Origin: JAAURS01 sp044923475
GTDB taxonomy: Bacteria > Cyanobacteriota > Cyanobacteriia > Thermosynechococcales > Thermosynechococcaceae
Assembly: GCF_044923475.1 (NCBI RefSeq)
Contig: NZ_CP137338.1
Coordinates: forward strand, 868,001-932,000
Reading direction: 5' to 3'
Length of the DNA: 64,000 nucleotides
In this document: in pieces, positions 14,381-22,862 of the stretch
Layout of the letters: the number at the start of each line of letters is the position of its first letter
Position numbering within the stretch: position 1 is the stretch's first letter
The notes under the pieces: model-generated
Seen by the model: only the letters and a program-made list of their open reading frames with translations
What the model was told of the DNA's origin: nothing
Databases searched by the model: none
Program-made: the position numbers and the translations under genes

Positions 14381-15754
14381 GTTAGTGTCCCTAGTTTTTC
14401 GCCACAGATTTGAGACGGTCATGCTTGGTATGGTCACGCTGTAAGACCAAGAAGAAAATGGTCAAACAACTGTCTTCATTGGGGAACGCACCAATTTCAT
14501 CGGACTTGTTCCTAAACTCTCGAAACAATCGTTCGAGCGCATTAGTGGTTCGGACGAGTGGATATAAGGATGGGTTCAAATCATAGAAATTAAAGGTCAA
14601 AACAATATCTCTCAAAAAGGAGCGGATGGCATTAGGTTCAACAGACTGCCAAGTCTCGACAAAGACCACCAATCGCTCAATGGCTTCCATCCAATCATCG
14701 GTTTTATAGATGTCATAGGCGTCAGTCTTAATCTGGGTATAGCGAAGCTTCTTTGCTTCTGGAAGGTCTAGGGTCTGACCTTGCGCATCTTGGATGGATA
14801 AATTCTCATAGCCCAGATGACGCAGCATTGCCCTGATTTTATGAGTGATGCACAGTTGATGCTGGGCCTGAGGTACCCAGGCTTTGAGCACAGCGGGCAA
14901 TCCATTGGTCCCATCACTGACGACAACCTCAACCCCATCAAGCTTCAATCCACGCTCCTGTAAACCCTTGAAAAAAGACTCCCAGGCGAATTGAGATTCA
15001 CTCTCGGCAATCTCATAGTGCAAGATTTCACGAGTGCCATCTGGATAAATGGCCATTGCCACTAAAACAACCCGTTCTTCGGCTTGACGCAAGGCGCGCA
15101 CATGTCCAGCTTGGTCTTCAAAGGTTTCCCCGCTTGCATATTGAATTCTCACCCAAACACCATCGACAAGCAAAATGGGTACAGCAGTGGTAATTTTTGC
15201 CGTGCGCCGTTGATTCATCTGCTGTTGAGCGGCTTCTGTGATTCGGTTGATGGCATTGACCGATAATACAGCCCCGAGTAATGGATAGAGCGCTTCTTGC
15301 AAGTCTCGCAAGGACAGGCCCATGACATACAGACTTAGACAAAAGTTTAATAGACTGCCAAGGCCCCGTTGATAGCGCCCCAAGATTTGCCAGTCTCGGT
15401 CTCTGTTCCCATGGCGCAGCTTGGGTACCGACAAGGATTCGATGCGCCCGTATTCGCTATCAAGGACTCGCTTGAAGTAGCCAGACCGACGAGGTCGTTC
15501 TCCCGCAAGCTGATTGAGATGCTCTTGTAATTCTTCGCACAGAGCTGCTTCTAAGACGCTTTGCGTAACCCCCAGAACCTCTGTATTCAGTTTTTCCTGT
15601 AGGACTTCGTTCAACTCTGGATATGGATTTTGGGTTTGAACCCGCAGTATTTGGGCTTTGCGTGCGACGATATCCATTCTCTGTTGGCCTGAATCTCTTA
15701 TCCTCAGACCTTTTCACGCTTTGGCCTCTATGGCGAAAAACTCAGGACACTAAC
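14381..15754 (-). mobile_element. IS256-family insertion sequence
   Basis: A 1374-bp element with 24-bp imperfect terminal inverted repeats at 14381-14404 and 15731-15754, differing at two positions; both ends carry GTTAGTGTCC when read inward. The transposase stop codon lies inside the left repeat. No target duplication is visible (flanks GGCAATCA and GTTGACAA), suggesting that the element has been involved in a deletion or rearrangement. Confidence 0.85.
14391..15677 (-). CDS. IS256/Mutator-family transposase
   Basis: DDE transposase of 428 residues, an intact full length. The N-terminal part contains PRRSGYFKRVLDSEYGRIE. The catalytic residues are visible in ILLVDGVWVRIQ (first Asp), VVVSDGTNGLPAVL (second Asp) and TTNALERLFREFR (Glu), with the C/H signature WVPQAQHQLCITHKIR between the second Asp and the Glu. 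The start is the ATG at 15677. It is the only gene of its element and appears functional. Confidence 0.9.
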   Translation of the reverse strand: MDIVARKAQILRVQTQNPYPELNEVLQEKLNTEVLGVTQSVLEAALCEELQEHLNQLAGERPRRSGYFKRVLDSEYGRIESLSVPKLRHGNRDRDWQILGRYQRGLGSLLNFCLSLYVMGLSLRDLQEALYPLLGAVLSVNAINRITEAAQQQMNQRRTAKITTAVPILLVDGVWVRIQYASGETFEDQAGHVRALRQAEERVVLVAMAIYPDGTREILHYEIAESESQFAWESFFKGLQERGLKLDGVEVVVSDGTNGLPAVLKAWVPQAQHQLCITHKIRAMLRHLGYENLSIQDAQGQTLDLPEAKKLRYTQIKTDAYDIYKTDDWMEAIERLVVFVETWQSVEPNAIRSFLRDIVLTFNFYDLNPSLYPLVRTTNALERLFREFRNKSDEIGAFPNEDSCLTIFFLVLQRDHTKHDRLKSVAKN

Positions 15755-15829
15755 GTTGACAAGCTTAATAGATAGAGCCAGACGACAAAAAGATGCAGCG
15801 GTATCAGTTGGCAAGAAAGTAGTATGGAT

Positions 15830-17312
15830 CAATGCCACTGAAATAAGGAGACAAAAAAATCTGCAAGGCATGATTTAGAAGCATCATAGCCTTACAGACC
15901 AAAATAATACCTCCTTATCTTATGCTGAATCGTGCCGAAATTCTCAAGCAGCAGTTCAATCAGAGTATTGGATTACCTTGGTTGAAGATATTGCCAGCGT
16001 CGCGGATTGAAGAAATTTTAGTAGAAGAAAATATTCAGTATCGAAACTGTGTGTATACGCCGATTGTGACGCTATGGGCACTCCTGTCTCAAGTTTTAGA
16101 CCCGGATAAAAGCCTCAGCAATGCCGTCAAACGGATTACGGCTTGGGTGGGAGCGGCAGGCGGAGACAGCCCCTCCCCTGATACTGGAGCCTATAGTAAA
16201 GCCCGTCAACGATTGAGCGAAAGCGTCTTGCAGCGTCTGATTCCCGATACGGCGGAGTCGTTAGAACAAACGATTCCCTCGACCGAACAATGGTGTGGAC
16301 TTCGGGTGCGGGTCTATGACGGTACCACAGTGCTGATGAGCGATACGCCTGCCAACCAAGCCGATTATCCTCAACACAGTAACCAAAAGCCAGGGTGTGG
16401 ATTTCCCATCGCCAAGCTTGTGGTGGTCTTCTCCTTAATGACAGGTGCGGTTGTGTCGGCTTGCGTGAGCTGTTTTAAGACCAGTGAGCTGGAATTGAGT
16501 CGTCTGCTGTATGCGGACTTAGTGCCTGGGGATGTAGGGCTCGGCGACCGAGCTTATGGAACTTTTACAGATCTGGCCTTAGTCCAAGCCCAGGGCGCTG
16601 ATGGGGTGTTTCGTAAGCATCATGCCCGTCATAGCGATTTTCGTCGAGGTCAGAAGCTGGGTATTGGAGACCATGCTGTTCGATGGCATAAACCTTCCAA
16701 ACCTCCTCAACACATGAGTGAGGAAGACTTTAGCCAGTTGCCAAAGTTTTTAGATGTTCGCGAGGTGTCTATCCTAATCCGTCGTCCAGGTTTTCGAGAC
16801 CTACGAATCATTATTGTCACGACTTTACTCGATGCCAAACGCTATAGTGCCAAGCAGTTAGGTCAACTCTACGGTCTGAGATGGCAGGCGGCTGAGGTTA
16901 ATTTACGACATCTCAAAACCACCTTGGGTATGGAGATGCTCAGCGCCAAAACCCCGCAAATGGTGCGCAAAGACCTCTGGGCACATCTATTGGCCTACAA
17001 TCTCTTGCGAACCGTCATGCTCCAGACAGCGCAATCCTCAGAACAAGCCCTATCTCGACTGTCGTTGCAGGGAACTCGACAGCAGTTCCTACAAACAATA
17101 GGGTTGTTGGCAATTACAACGCAAAAGATACAGCAAAATTTGTATCGAGTTCTAATGGAGGTTGTAGCAAAGGACTTGCTGCCTTTGAGAGTTTTTCGGT
17201 CTGAACCCAGAGTGCTAAAACGTAGGCCAAAGCCATTTGCGCGAATGAATAAACCTCGTGCTGTTCTCAAAGCTGCTCTAGTAAATTGATTTAGCTTATT
17301 TCAGTGGCATTG
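15830..17312 (+). mobile_element. IS4-family insertion sequence with 10-bp target duplication
   Basis: A 1483-bp element with perfect 18-bp terminal inverted repeats (15830-15847 and 17295-17312, CAATGCCACTGAAATAAG). It is flanked by the direct repeat TAGTATGGAT at 15820-15829 and 17313-17322. Transposase and ends are intact, so this is a comparatively recent insertion. It disrupts the toxin-like reading frame. Confidence 0.95.
15922..17289 (+). CDS. IS4-family transposase
   Basis: DDE transposase of 455 residues with the IS4 Y-R-E-K signature in YGLRWQAAEVNLRHLKTTLG. The Asp residues are in VRVYDGTTVLMSDT and GDVGLGDRAYGTF. The frame is complete from the ATG at 15922 to a stop 6 nt before the right inverted repeat. 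It is the only gene of the element at 15830-17312. Confidence 0.93.
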   Translation: MLNRAEILKQQFNQSIGLPWLKILPASRIEEILVEENIQYRNCVYTPIVTLWALLSQVLDPDKSLSNAVKRITAWVGAAGGDSPSPDTGAYSKARQRLSESVLQRLIPDTAESLEQTIPSTEQWCGLRVRVYDGTTVLMSDTPANQADYPQHSNQKPGCGFPIAKLVVVFSLMTGAVVSACVSCFKTSELELSRLLYADLVPGDVGLGDRAYGTFTDLALVQAQGADGVFRKHHARHSDFRRGQKLGIGDHAVRWHKPSKPPQHMSEEDFSQLPKFLDVREVSILIRRPGFRDLRIIIVTTLLDAKRYSAKQLGQLYGLRWQAAEVNLRHLKTTLGMEMLSAKTPQMVRKDLWAHLLAYNLLRTVMLQTAQSSEQALSRLSLQGTRQQFLQTIGLLAITTQKIQQNLYRVLMEVVAKDLLPLRVFRSEPRVLKRRPKPFARMNKPRAVLKAALVN

Positions 17313-17552
17313 TAGTATGGATACTTGCCAAAGAAAAATATGTTAAAACATTTCAACAAGCAATAGATACAGCAGGCGCAGGAGACACAATCTCAGTCGA
17401 ATATAAACCATATCAAAAACCTCCTTCTGAGGAGGCCAAAAAATTCTGTGAAGAGAAAGACTCCAGTCCAGATAGTCACTAGAATATAAGAGCTTGATTT
17501 TTTACTTTTTCACACATTCAAAATTGCTTGGAAATTGAATGATTTGGACTCA

Positions 17553-17861
17553 ATGATAATGGTTAAGGCAAAACTCCCGCAGTACAAACGTTATCGTCTT
17601 ATTGCTTGGTGGTACAACCGTCAGCAAACAGCACAAGAGAGTGCTATTTCAATCATGTCCTTCTTGAAACAATTAGAACCACATGGCTCTCCCTTCATTA
17701 ACTGGAGCTATCTAAATTCAAGAAGAAAAGGTGAATTCATCCCGAATGAGATTGATGAATTTCGTAAGCGAGTGCTCGTTCCCATAGGTGGGCGTCGAGG
17801 TGCAAAACCTGAAGAGCTAGATACACTAGGATTTAGCCTTGATGGTGCAGAAAAGTCATGA
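17553..17861 (+). pseudogene. Imm52-like immunity gene truncated by an insertion sequence
   Basis: About 100 residues. The pattern RLIAWWYNRQQTAQESAISI (small residues and a helix after two aromatics), then FINWSYLN, then GGRRGAKPEELDTLGFSL resembles my recollection of Imm52 immunity proteins, which end their core with L-G-F-S-x plus a W-N-G motif. Here the W-N-G part is missing: from 17843 the frame reads the left inverted repeat of the next element, so the last six residues (GAEKS end) are insertion-sequence-derived. A TTG at 17535 is an alternative start. It lies directly after the toxin-like remnant, as expected for a toxin-immunity pair. The family call is tentative. Confidence 0.5.
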
Positions 17862-19137
17862 AGACCTTACCAGCAGGCAATATTCAAATCTGTCAAAGGT
17901 GACAGAGAGGGGCATTCAATGTGATGCTTAAGTTCCCAAACTCAGAGCAATCCTATGTCAACCCCTCAACTCTATCGTCAACTGCAAACTCAACTGAGTC
18001 AATGGGTCACACCCAAAGATAAACGTCACCTTACTGTGTTTGCTGAAAACATCGCTGCAATCCTCCAAGCCCAAAGTGGCAGCTTAAGCCATTGGCTGAC
18101 TTATTTGAGTCATCGTCGTTGTAAAGCCCGCTCTCACATGGAACGACTGAGCTACTTCGTTCATAATCCCAAGATCACCTCAGAAACATTCTATGTTCCA
18201 TTACTGCTTCAATTTCTTCAAGCGTGGGCGGGCATGGCGACGACATTGACCCTGGATACAAGCATGCTGTGGGATGAGTATTGCCTGATAGAGGTCTGTC
18301 TGACTTGGGGAGGGCGCTCTTTCCCTTTGGCTCAAAAGGTGCTCAAGCATGGCAGTGCTACGGTCGCTTTTGCGGACTATTGCTCAGTGCTGGATGTGGC
18401 TGAGACGGTCTTACCCGCTGATTGTCAAATCACACTATTGGCTGACCGAGGCTTTGAGCATGGTGAGTTAATTCGTTGGCTACGGAGCCATCAATGGTCT
18501 TGGGCAATTCGCGCTAAATCCGATTTGAGGGTCACGTTGTCTAATGCTCAAACCGAGTCGGTTGCTGACCTGCTGCCAGAGCCTGAACAAGCTTTTCTAT
18601 TTTCTGATGTCACGATTCTTGAAGATATCCACTGTCATTTGGCGACCGCTCGATTATCCATCGCCCAGGAGGCTTGGGCTGTGATTACAGATAAATCGCC
18701 TTCTGTGCAAACCTTCGCGCTATATGGTCAACGTTTTGGTGGCATTGAACCCCATTTCAAGGATTACAAGTCTGCCGCCTTTGAACTGCCTCGTTCTAAA
18801 CTCAGAGATGCCCATGCTTTAAGCCGACTGCTGATGTTACTGGCGGCTGCGACCATTATTGCCATTTGCGTTGCCATTGAAACGATCGCTCAAGGCGCAC
18901 TAAAGTCCATTGATTGGCATGCTCACAGGGGATTGAGTTTTCTGCAAATCGGGCTAAGACGGATTAATCAGTTGTGCTATCAAAGATTACCGCTGCCACC
19001 CTTGAGATATTTGCCACGATGTAATCCACCACCTGCTTATGCCTCTCTCAAGAAGCGAGATGCGATGAACACTCGCATTGAGTTTGCCAAGGTGACTGTC
19101 TTCTAAAGCTTTCAGCTCCTTTGAGTTTTCTGCACCA
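17843..19137 (+). mobile_element. DDE insertion sequence (IS4-superfamily type)
   Basis: About 1295 bp between inverted ends: TGGTGCAGAAAAGTCA at 17843-17858 and its near-complement at 19122-19137. No target duplication is visible between the flanks (AGCCTTGA and CTAAGATT). The genes on its two sides are also different (Imm52-like to the left, AlbA_2-like to the right, each missing its inner end), so the element probably marks a deletion. Confidence 0.75.
17955..19106 (+). CDS. DDE transposase, IS4 superfamily
   Basis: Complete frame of 383 residues. Catalytic-type residues appear in TLTLDTSMLWDEYC, LLADRGFEHGELIRW and YGQRFGGIEPHFKDYKS; the last is an F-x-x-I-E motif like that in IS4-type transposases. 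It begins MSTPQLYRQLQTQLSQWV. I cannot assign the exact group. It is the only gene of its element and appears intact. Confidence 0.85.
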   Translation: MSTPQLYRQLQTQLSQWVTPKDKRHLTVFAENIAAILQAQSGSLSHWLTYLSHRRCKARSHMERLSYFVHNPKITSETFYVPLLLQFLQAWAGMATTLTLDTSMLWDEYCLIEVCLTWGGRSFPLAQKVLKHGSATVAFADYCSVLDVAETVLPADCQITLLADRGFEHGELIRWLRSHQWSWAIRAKSDLRVTLSNAQTESVADLLPEPEQAFLFSDVTILEDIHCHLATARLSIAQEAWAVITDKSPSVQTFALYGQRFGGIEPHFKDYKSAAFELPRSKLRDAHALSRLLMLLAAATIIAICVAIETIAQGALKSIDWHAHRGLSFLQIGLRRINQLCYQRLPLPPLRYLPRCNPPPAYASLKKRDAMNTRIEFAKVTVF

Positions 19138-19297
19138 CTAAGATTCAAAAACTAACAGGAAAATTATTTTCTCTTATAATGTTTATCCATTTGAAGATAA
19201 AAAGATTGGCGTCATTCATATTCCAATTCAAGAACGTCCGACTTATGCAAGCAGAGATTTTGGTAAAGTCAAAAAAGAAGTTGTCTATTACCGCTTA

Positions 19298-20603
19298 GGA
19301 TCGTGGATTAAATAACCTCCAGAATTAAGCTTTTTGAGGCTTGGCGGTGTAATTCCATTTTGGCAGGTAAGCATCAAAAACGATTTCCATTGATTCCTTA
19401 AACGCCTGGGTGACTTTTCGCCCCGTTTGATACACCTTATCTAATACCGTCGCCAAGACCTTCAGACCCGTTTTCGTCTTGGCTTTACCCATCAAATCTT
19501 TAACAGTTTCCACCGACTCAAAAATGACACCTTCACACACCCGTGTCAGATGAGGGAACAGACGATGCTCAATGGGATTGTGTTTTGAGGTATACGGTGG
19601 ATAGTGGGCAATGCGAATCTCAATCCCCAATTCATTGACCAATGTCTGTAAATCTTGCTTAAACAGATAGTGGCGTGAACTGTTAGACCCGCCTCCATCA
19701 CAGAGGATCAAAATAGAACTGGCCTTCGGATACTCCATGGAACCGTAATGATTCCACCAGTAGCGAATCGAGTCACAGGCAAACTCTCCCGTGTCATGAC
19801 TGACCCCAATCTGCACATAGCCGATGTTCAGGTCTAAGTCGTATAGTCCATGGGGAATGGCAACCCCCTCTGCCAGGGATGGCCAATCATGGTCAAGCAC
19901 CTGAATCTCTTGTTGGGTATACAAACGACCCTCTCGATACAGGAGTCCAATCAACTCTTTTTTTTAGTGTCCATGCTTAAAACCGGATGACCTGAGTCTT
20001 GATAGGTTTTTCTAAGATTCCTGATGTTTTCAAACTGTTCGTTACGATGGGCGGTTTCTCCTGTAGACAGTCGTTTCTGAGCTTTGCGTTTGCGATAATG
20101 ATGCTTTTTAAGCAATTGGTCAACGAGGGTAACGCTGATGGCTTTTCCGTCAACTTCGATCAACTGAGCAATCTCTTGACGCTTGAGATTTGTCCATTTC
20201 TGCCCCTCATCCATCGGCGACCCTGCGGTGTGCGCCTCTAGCCCCTCAATAAAGACTTCATCCAGTCCCTCGACGGTCTCAAAGGCTGATTTGCGTCCCC
20301 CGCCTTTTGCCCGAATCCCCGCCTGATTCATGGCCACTAAATCATCTAACTCTGATAGCCCCAATCGAATCGTGTAATAATCACACCCAAACAGAGCGCT
20401 AATGTACGATATTCCACCCCATCCCAGTTTCGCAGCTTCGATGGCCCCATAACGACGACGATCCTTTTGATTTAAGGACTTGTAAAGCCGTTGCATTTGC
20501 TGCTCAATAGCGAAGGGGTAGGGATTCATCTAAAAACAGATAAGGAAAGGATCTTCAAGCTATCACGCTTCCTATATTCTGGAGGTTATTTAATCCTCGA
20601 TCC
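19298..20603 (-). mobile_element. ISAzo13-family insertion sequence with TTA target duplication
   Basis: A 1306-bp element. Its ends are 28-bp inverted repeats with one mismatch (19298-19325 and 20576-20603, beginning GGATCG). It is flanked by TTA at 19295-19297 and 20604-20606. Removing the element and one TTA restores the AlbA_2 reading frame exactly, which fixes both boundaries. Confidence 0.93.
19325..20529 (-). CDS. ISAzo13-family transposase made by -1 frameshifting (two overlapping frames)
   Basis: The first frame (20529 to 19951) begins MNPYPFAIEQQMQRLYKSLN and contains RRYGAIEAAKLGWGGISYIS; it ends SMDTKKKS at a run of eight A. A -1 shift on that run gives SMDTKKKELIG and enters the second frame (to 19325), which has LAEGVAIPHGLYDLDLNIGY and VGVSHDTGEF-type sequence (here IGVSHDTGEFACDSI). 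The conserved S-x-D-T-K-K-K-E motif of the family is only formed by the shifted reading, so the A-run is expected to be a programmed frameshift site rather than damage. Confidence 0.88.
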
Positions 20604-21413
20604 TTAGGGAGTTCTACAGCAATTGCCAAGCCGGAAGAAATTGCCAAAATGGGAAAAGATTCTCATATTCAATTTCTTCCGTCAAAGCCAGTAATTAGTT
20701 TAGAGTATGCCAACCTAAGTCTCAGAAAGAGTCTTGGTCAAGATATTATCCTCAATTGTTTAGCATTCAAAGAACCTTCTTCTCGTCTTCCAAGTTTGCA
20801 AAAACCGAATTCACATAATAGCTACTCAAATTTTTCAATTTCAATGGACACCTTTGAAAGGTTTAATCCTGATTACTGGCGTGAATATGAGGCATATATT
20901 CGATCACTTGCGCTTGTTCGACAGATAGGCTTTGTGCTATACAACCAAAGTAATTTTCTTGCACAAAATGTGCGCATAGAAATTCATGTAAACGCTGAGA
21001 AGAATATTACTGTTTTTGATCTTGACTCGGTACCAGATCGTCCTGCCAAAACAGAAATGGAAAAAATTTCTCGTGGAATAAAATCTGTTCATGCAAAGAA
21101 AATACAAACTATTGTTAAATCTTATGGTTCCCAATGGATAATTTCAGCAAATATTGGAAATATTCAGCCTCAGCAAAAAGCATGGATAGAAGAGCCATTC
21201 TTTATTGGATGTACATCTCCAAATTCTCTGGAAATGGAAGTCTTGATATATGCCGACAATCTTCCTGAACCCAAAAAAGAGAGGCTAGTCATTCAGTTTG
21301 AAGTTCAGGATGAACCAGCACTCAATATAAATAAATTGGAATTTTTTCAAACTTCTCATAATTTCATTGAAGATAACCTAAATTTTCATCGAAATAGAAC
21401 TTTATTGCCTTAA

Positions 21414-21610
21414 CCATGCCGGATTTCGATAGGTGAAAGCTAAAATTCATAATGAGAATCCTGGTTAGGAATGTATAGCTTACTCAAAGTCCCCCAATTT
21501 TGGGGGATTAGGGGGCGAGTGCAACATCTTTGCAGCTTCACCGAATAGCTTTGGGGCGATCGCTTTTCCTTCTCAGAGCCAGCTAGCAAAATCCATCGTC
21601 TCAGCCTCGC
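21414..21610. other. Spacer with a C/G-run inverted repeat
   Basis: About 200 nt between the AlbA_2 remnant and the first toxin-antitoxin-array repeat. It contains CCCCCAATTTTGGGGG at 21491-21506, a perfect palindrome of a type common in cyanobacterial intergenic repeats, and one GGGGCGATCGC site. No gene is seen. Confidence 0.5.
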
Positions 21611-21775
21611 TTTAGTCTAGCGTTTACTTCAAAAGCTGAACGACCGTCTGGGATTGCGTGAGCGGCTGTATCTGGAGTCATCCTTCCGCGATCCTGTGTT
21701 TTGGTTGTGGAGAGCGAGGTGGTTTTTGTGGGGGGCGATCGCTGGATTGAGTCACAGGGCGATCGCCCCAGTATT
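21611..21775. repeat. Toxin-antitoxin array repeat, copy 1
   Basis: First copy of the repeat that separates the toxin-antitoxin modules. It shares CAAAAGCTGAACGACCG, GGGATTGCGTGAGCGGCTGT and TGGAGTCATCC with the other copies. It lacks the middle GCATTTAGGGGGCTGGGG part but keeps the tail GGATTGAGTCACAGGGCGAT. It lies just beyond the 3' end of the ParE gene. Confidence 0.85.
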
Positions 21776-21797
21776 AACTGAGTGCGAGTGAGTTTAT

Positions 21798-22097
21798 TCA
21801 CTCATCGTCAAAATGCGTTTCTACATCCATTTGGTCATGCAAAACACGAATGACCTCCAGACCTTCTGGTGATTGACGGTAAAAAATGAGGTGTCGCCCA
21901 ACATGATATTTGCAATATCCCGGACGAATATCGTCACATATCCGCCCTCGGTGCGGCTCCTTTGCTAGTCGATGAAAAGTCTCATCCAGCTTGGCAAGAT
22001 AGCGATTTCTCTGCTCCCGTCCCCAAGTCGCCTGCGTATATCGACCAATGGATCGCAAATCCTGTTTAGCGCGTTCGGTAAGGCGAAAAGTCGGCAT
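21798..22097 (-). CDS. parE: ParE/RelE-family toxin
   Basis: A 99-residue toxin of the RelE/ParE superfamily. Typical features are the N-terminal LTERAKQDLRSIGRYTQATWG, the central IRPGYCKYHVGRHLIFYR and the C-terminal VIRVLHDQMD. ParE proteins act on DNA gyrase while RelE types cleave mRNA; with a ParD partner the gyrase-type role is more likely. The start ATG overlaps the antitoxin stop codon by one nucleotide (TAATG), so translation is coupled. The length is complete. Confidence 0.9.
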   Translation of the reverse strand: MPTFRLTERAKQDLRSIGRYTQATWGREQRNRYLAKLDETFHRLAKEPHRGRICDDIRPGYCKYHVGRHLIFYRQSPEGLEVIRVLHDQMDVETHFDDE

Positions 22098-22339
22098 TAG
22101 ACAGCGTGTTCCCCATCCAACTCTTCCAGCAGCCCCTGCAAGGAATATTCAGCAAATCCGCTGTTCTCACCCTCTTGCAATGCTTGGCGTAAAGCCGCCA
22201 ACTTCATCTCATGCTCCTCTAGCAAGCGAAGCCCAGCGCGGATTGCTTCACTAGCAGAAGCAAAACGCCCATTCTCAACTTGGTTGGCAATAAACGTCTC
22301 AAAATGCTCCCCCAGCGTCACGCTTGTATTTTTTTGCAT
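22097..22339 (-). CDS. parD: ParD-like antitoxin
   Basis: An 80-residue ribbon-helix-helix antitoxin. The N-terminus MQKNTSVTLGEHFETFIANQ and the following GRFASASEAIRAGLRLLEE are the classical ParD DNA-binding part; the rest should wrap around ParE. Antitoxin first, toxin second, is the normal order, and the pair would repress its own promoter. The promoter region (22340-22430) is free of repeat sequence. Confidence 0.9.
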   Translation of the reverse strand: MQKNTSVTLGEHFETFIANQVENGRFASASEAIRAGLRLLEEHEMKLAALRQALQEGENSGFAEYSLQGLLEELDGEHAV

Positions 22340-22427
22340 ATTGCCTCCTCCAGAAAGGATATACCATTTACTATTATATATTGGTATGCATCAAATTTGC
22401 TTTTGTCGCTTCAACGCCAAAGCCTCT

Positions 22428-22520
22428 CACTCTAGGTCTTTTCCGCGATCACCGTTGGATTGCGTCACAGGGCGATCAAACCCAGACAGACCTAGGGGAA
22501 TAATGGCGATCGCCTTCTTT
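22428..22520. repeat. Partial toxin-antitoxin array repeat
   Basis: Contains GGATTGCGTCACAGGGCGAT, related to the tail of copy 1, followed by CAGACCTAGGGGAATAATGG and CGATCGCC, the head sequence found before copies 2 and 3. It lies between the ParDE and HigBA-like modules, so a repeat junction exists here too, although the core is missing. Confidence 0.75.
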
Positions 22521-22532
22521 ACTCAAATTATT

Positions 22533-22862
22533 TCAGAGAGAGAGGGATATTCCATGGCGTTGGTCAGGTTGAGTAATCACTAGGGTTACTTCCCGATCCA
22601 GCTTCTTCAGAAAACCCAATAGTTTGCCCTCGCTGAATCGACCGAAACGACCATTCATCAGATGAGAAACTTCAGATTGCCCAATATCCAACAGCTTGCC
22701 AATCTCACGTTGTTTCAGTTTTCGTGATTTGAGGATTCTCAGCACCTCAATCCCAATGCAAGCACGGGCATATAGCTCATCAGCATTCTTTAGCCCAATA
22801 TCGGCAAAGACATTGCCCGATCCTTCATAGCATTCAATCGTTTCTATCGCTTCATCACTCAT
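22533..22862 (-). CDS. XRE-family antitoxin (HigA-like)
   Basis: A 109-residue helix-turn-helix protein. The HTH is visible as LKQREIGKLLDIGQSEVSHL, followed by MNGRFGRFSEGKLLGFLKKL. It is encoded second, after its toxin, which is the reversed gene order known from higBA systems. Its start overlaps the toxin stop by 4 nt (ATGA). It is expected to neutralise the toxin and repress the operon. Confidence 0.88.
   Translation of the reverse strand: MSDEAIETIECYEGSGNVFADIGLKNADELYARACIGIEVLRILKSRKLKQREIGKLLDIGQSEVSHLMNGRFGRFSEGKLLGFLKKLDREVTLVITQPDQRHGISLSL

Larger units (their letters stand above)
15755..17482 (+). pseudogene. C-terminal remnant of a probable polymorphic toxin (Tox-REase-5-like), split by an IS4 element
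   Basis: Two coding pieces (15756-15829 and 17323-17482) join in frame when the IS4 element and one copy of its 10-bp target duplication are removed. The product reads LTSLIDRARRQKDAAVSVGK, then KVVWILAKEKYVKTFQQAID, then TAGAGDTISVEYKPYQKP and a charged tail. The pattern of an A-rich helix, G-x-x-V-x-W, an acidic helix and I-x-V-x-x-x-P resembles my recollection of the end of the Tox-REase-5 nuclease toxin domain. The start is lost at the IS256 element. The next gene looks like an Imm52 immunity gene, the known partner, which supports the call. The assignment comes from memory of the family, not a search. Confidence 0.5.
19138..21413 (+). pseudogene. AlbA_2 (Schlafen-type) DNA-binding protein, N-terminus lost and split by an ISAzo13 element
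   Basis: From 19142 the frame reads DSKTNRKIIFSYNVYPFED, KKIGVIHIPIQERPTYASRD and KVKKEVVYYRL, then meets the ISAzo13 element. After the element, with one TTA removed, it continues GSSTAIAKPEEIAKMGKDSH and runs to a stop at 21413. This is the well-known second half of an AlbA_2 domain, including the Y-x-R-x-GSST signature, followed by a C-terminal region of about 230 residues with beta-rich segments (VRIEIHVNAEKNITVFDLDS). The first half of the AlbA_2 domain is gone at the left insertion sequence. Such proteins are common in defence and regulatory islands; a role here is not provable. Confidence 0.75.
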
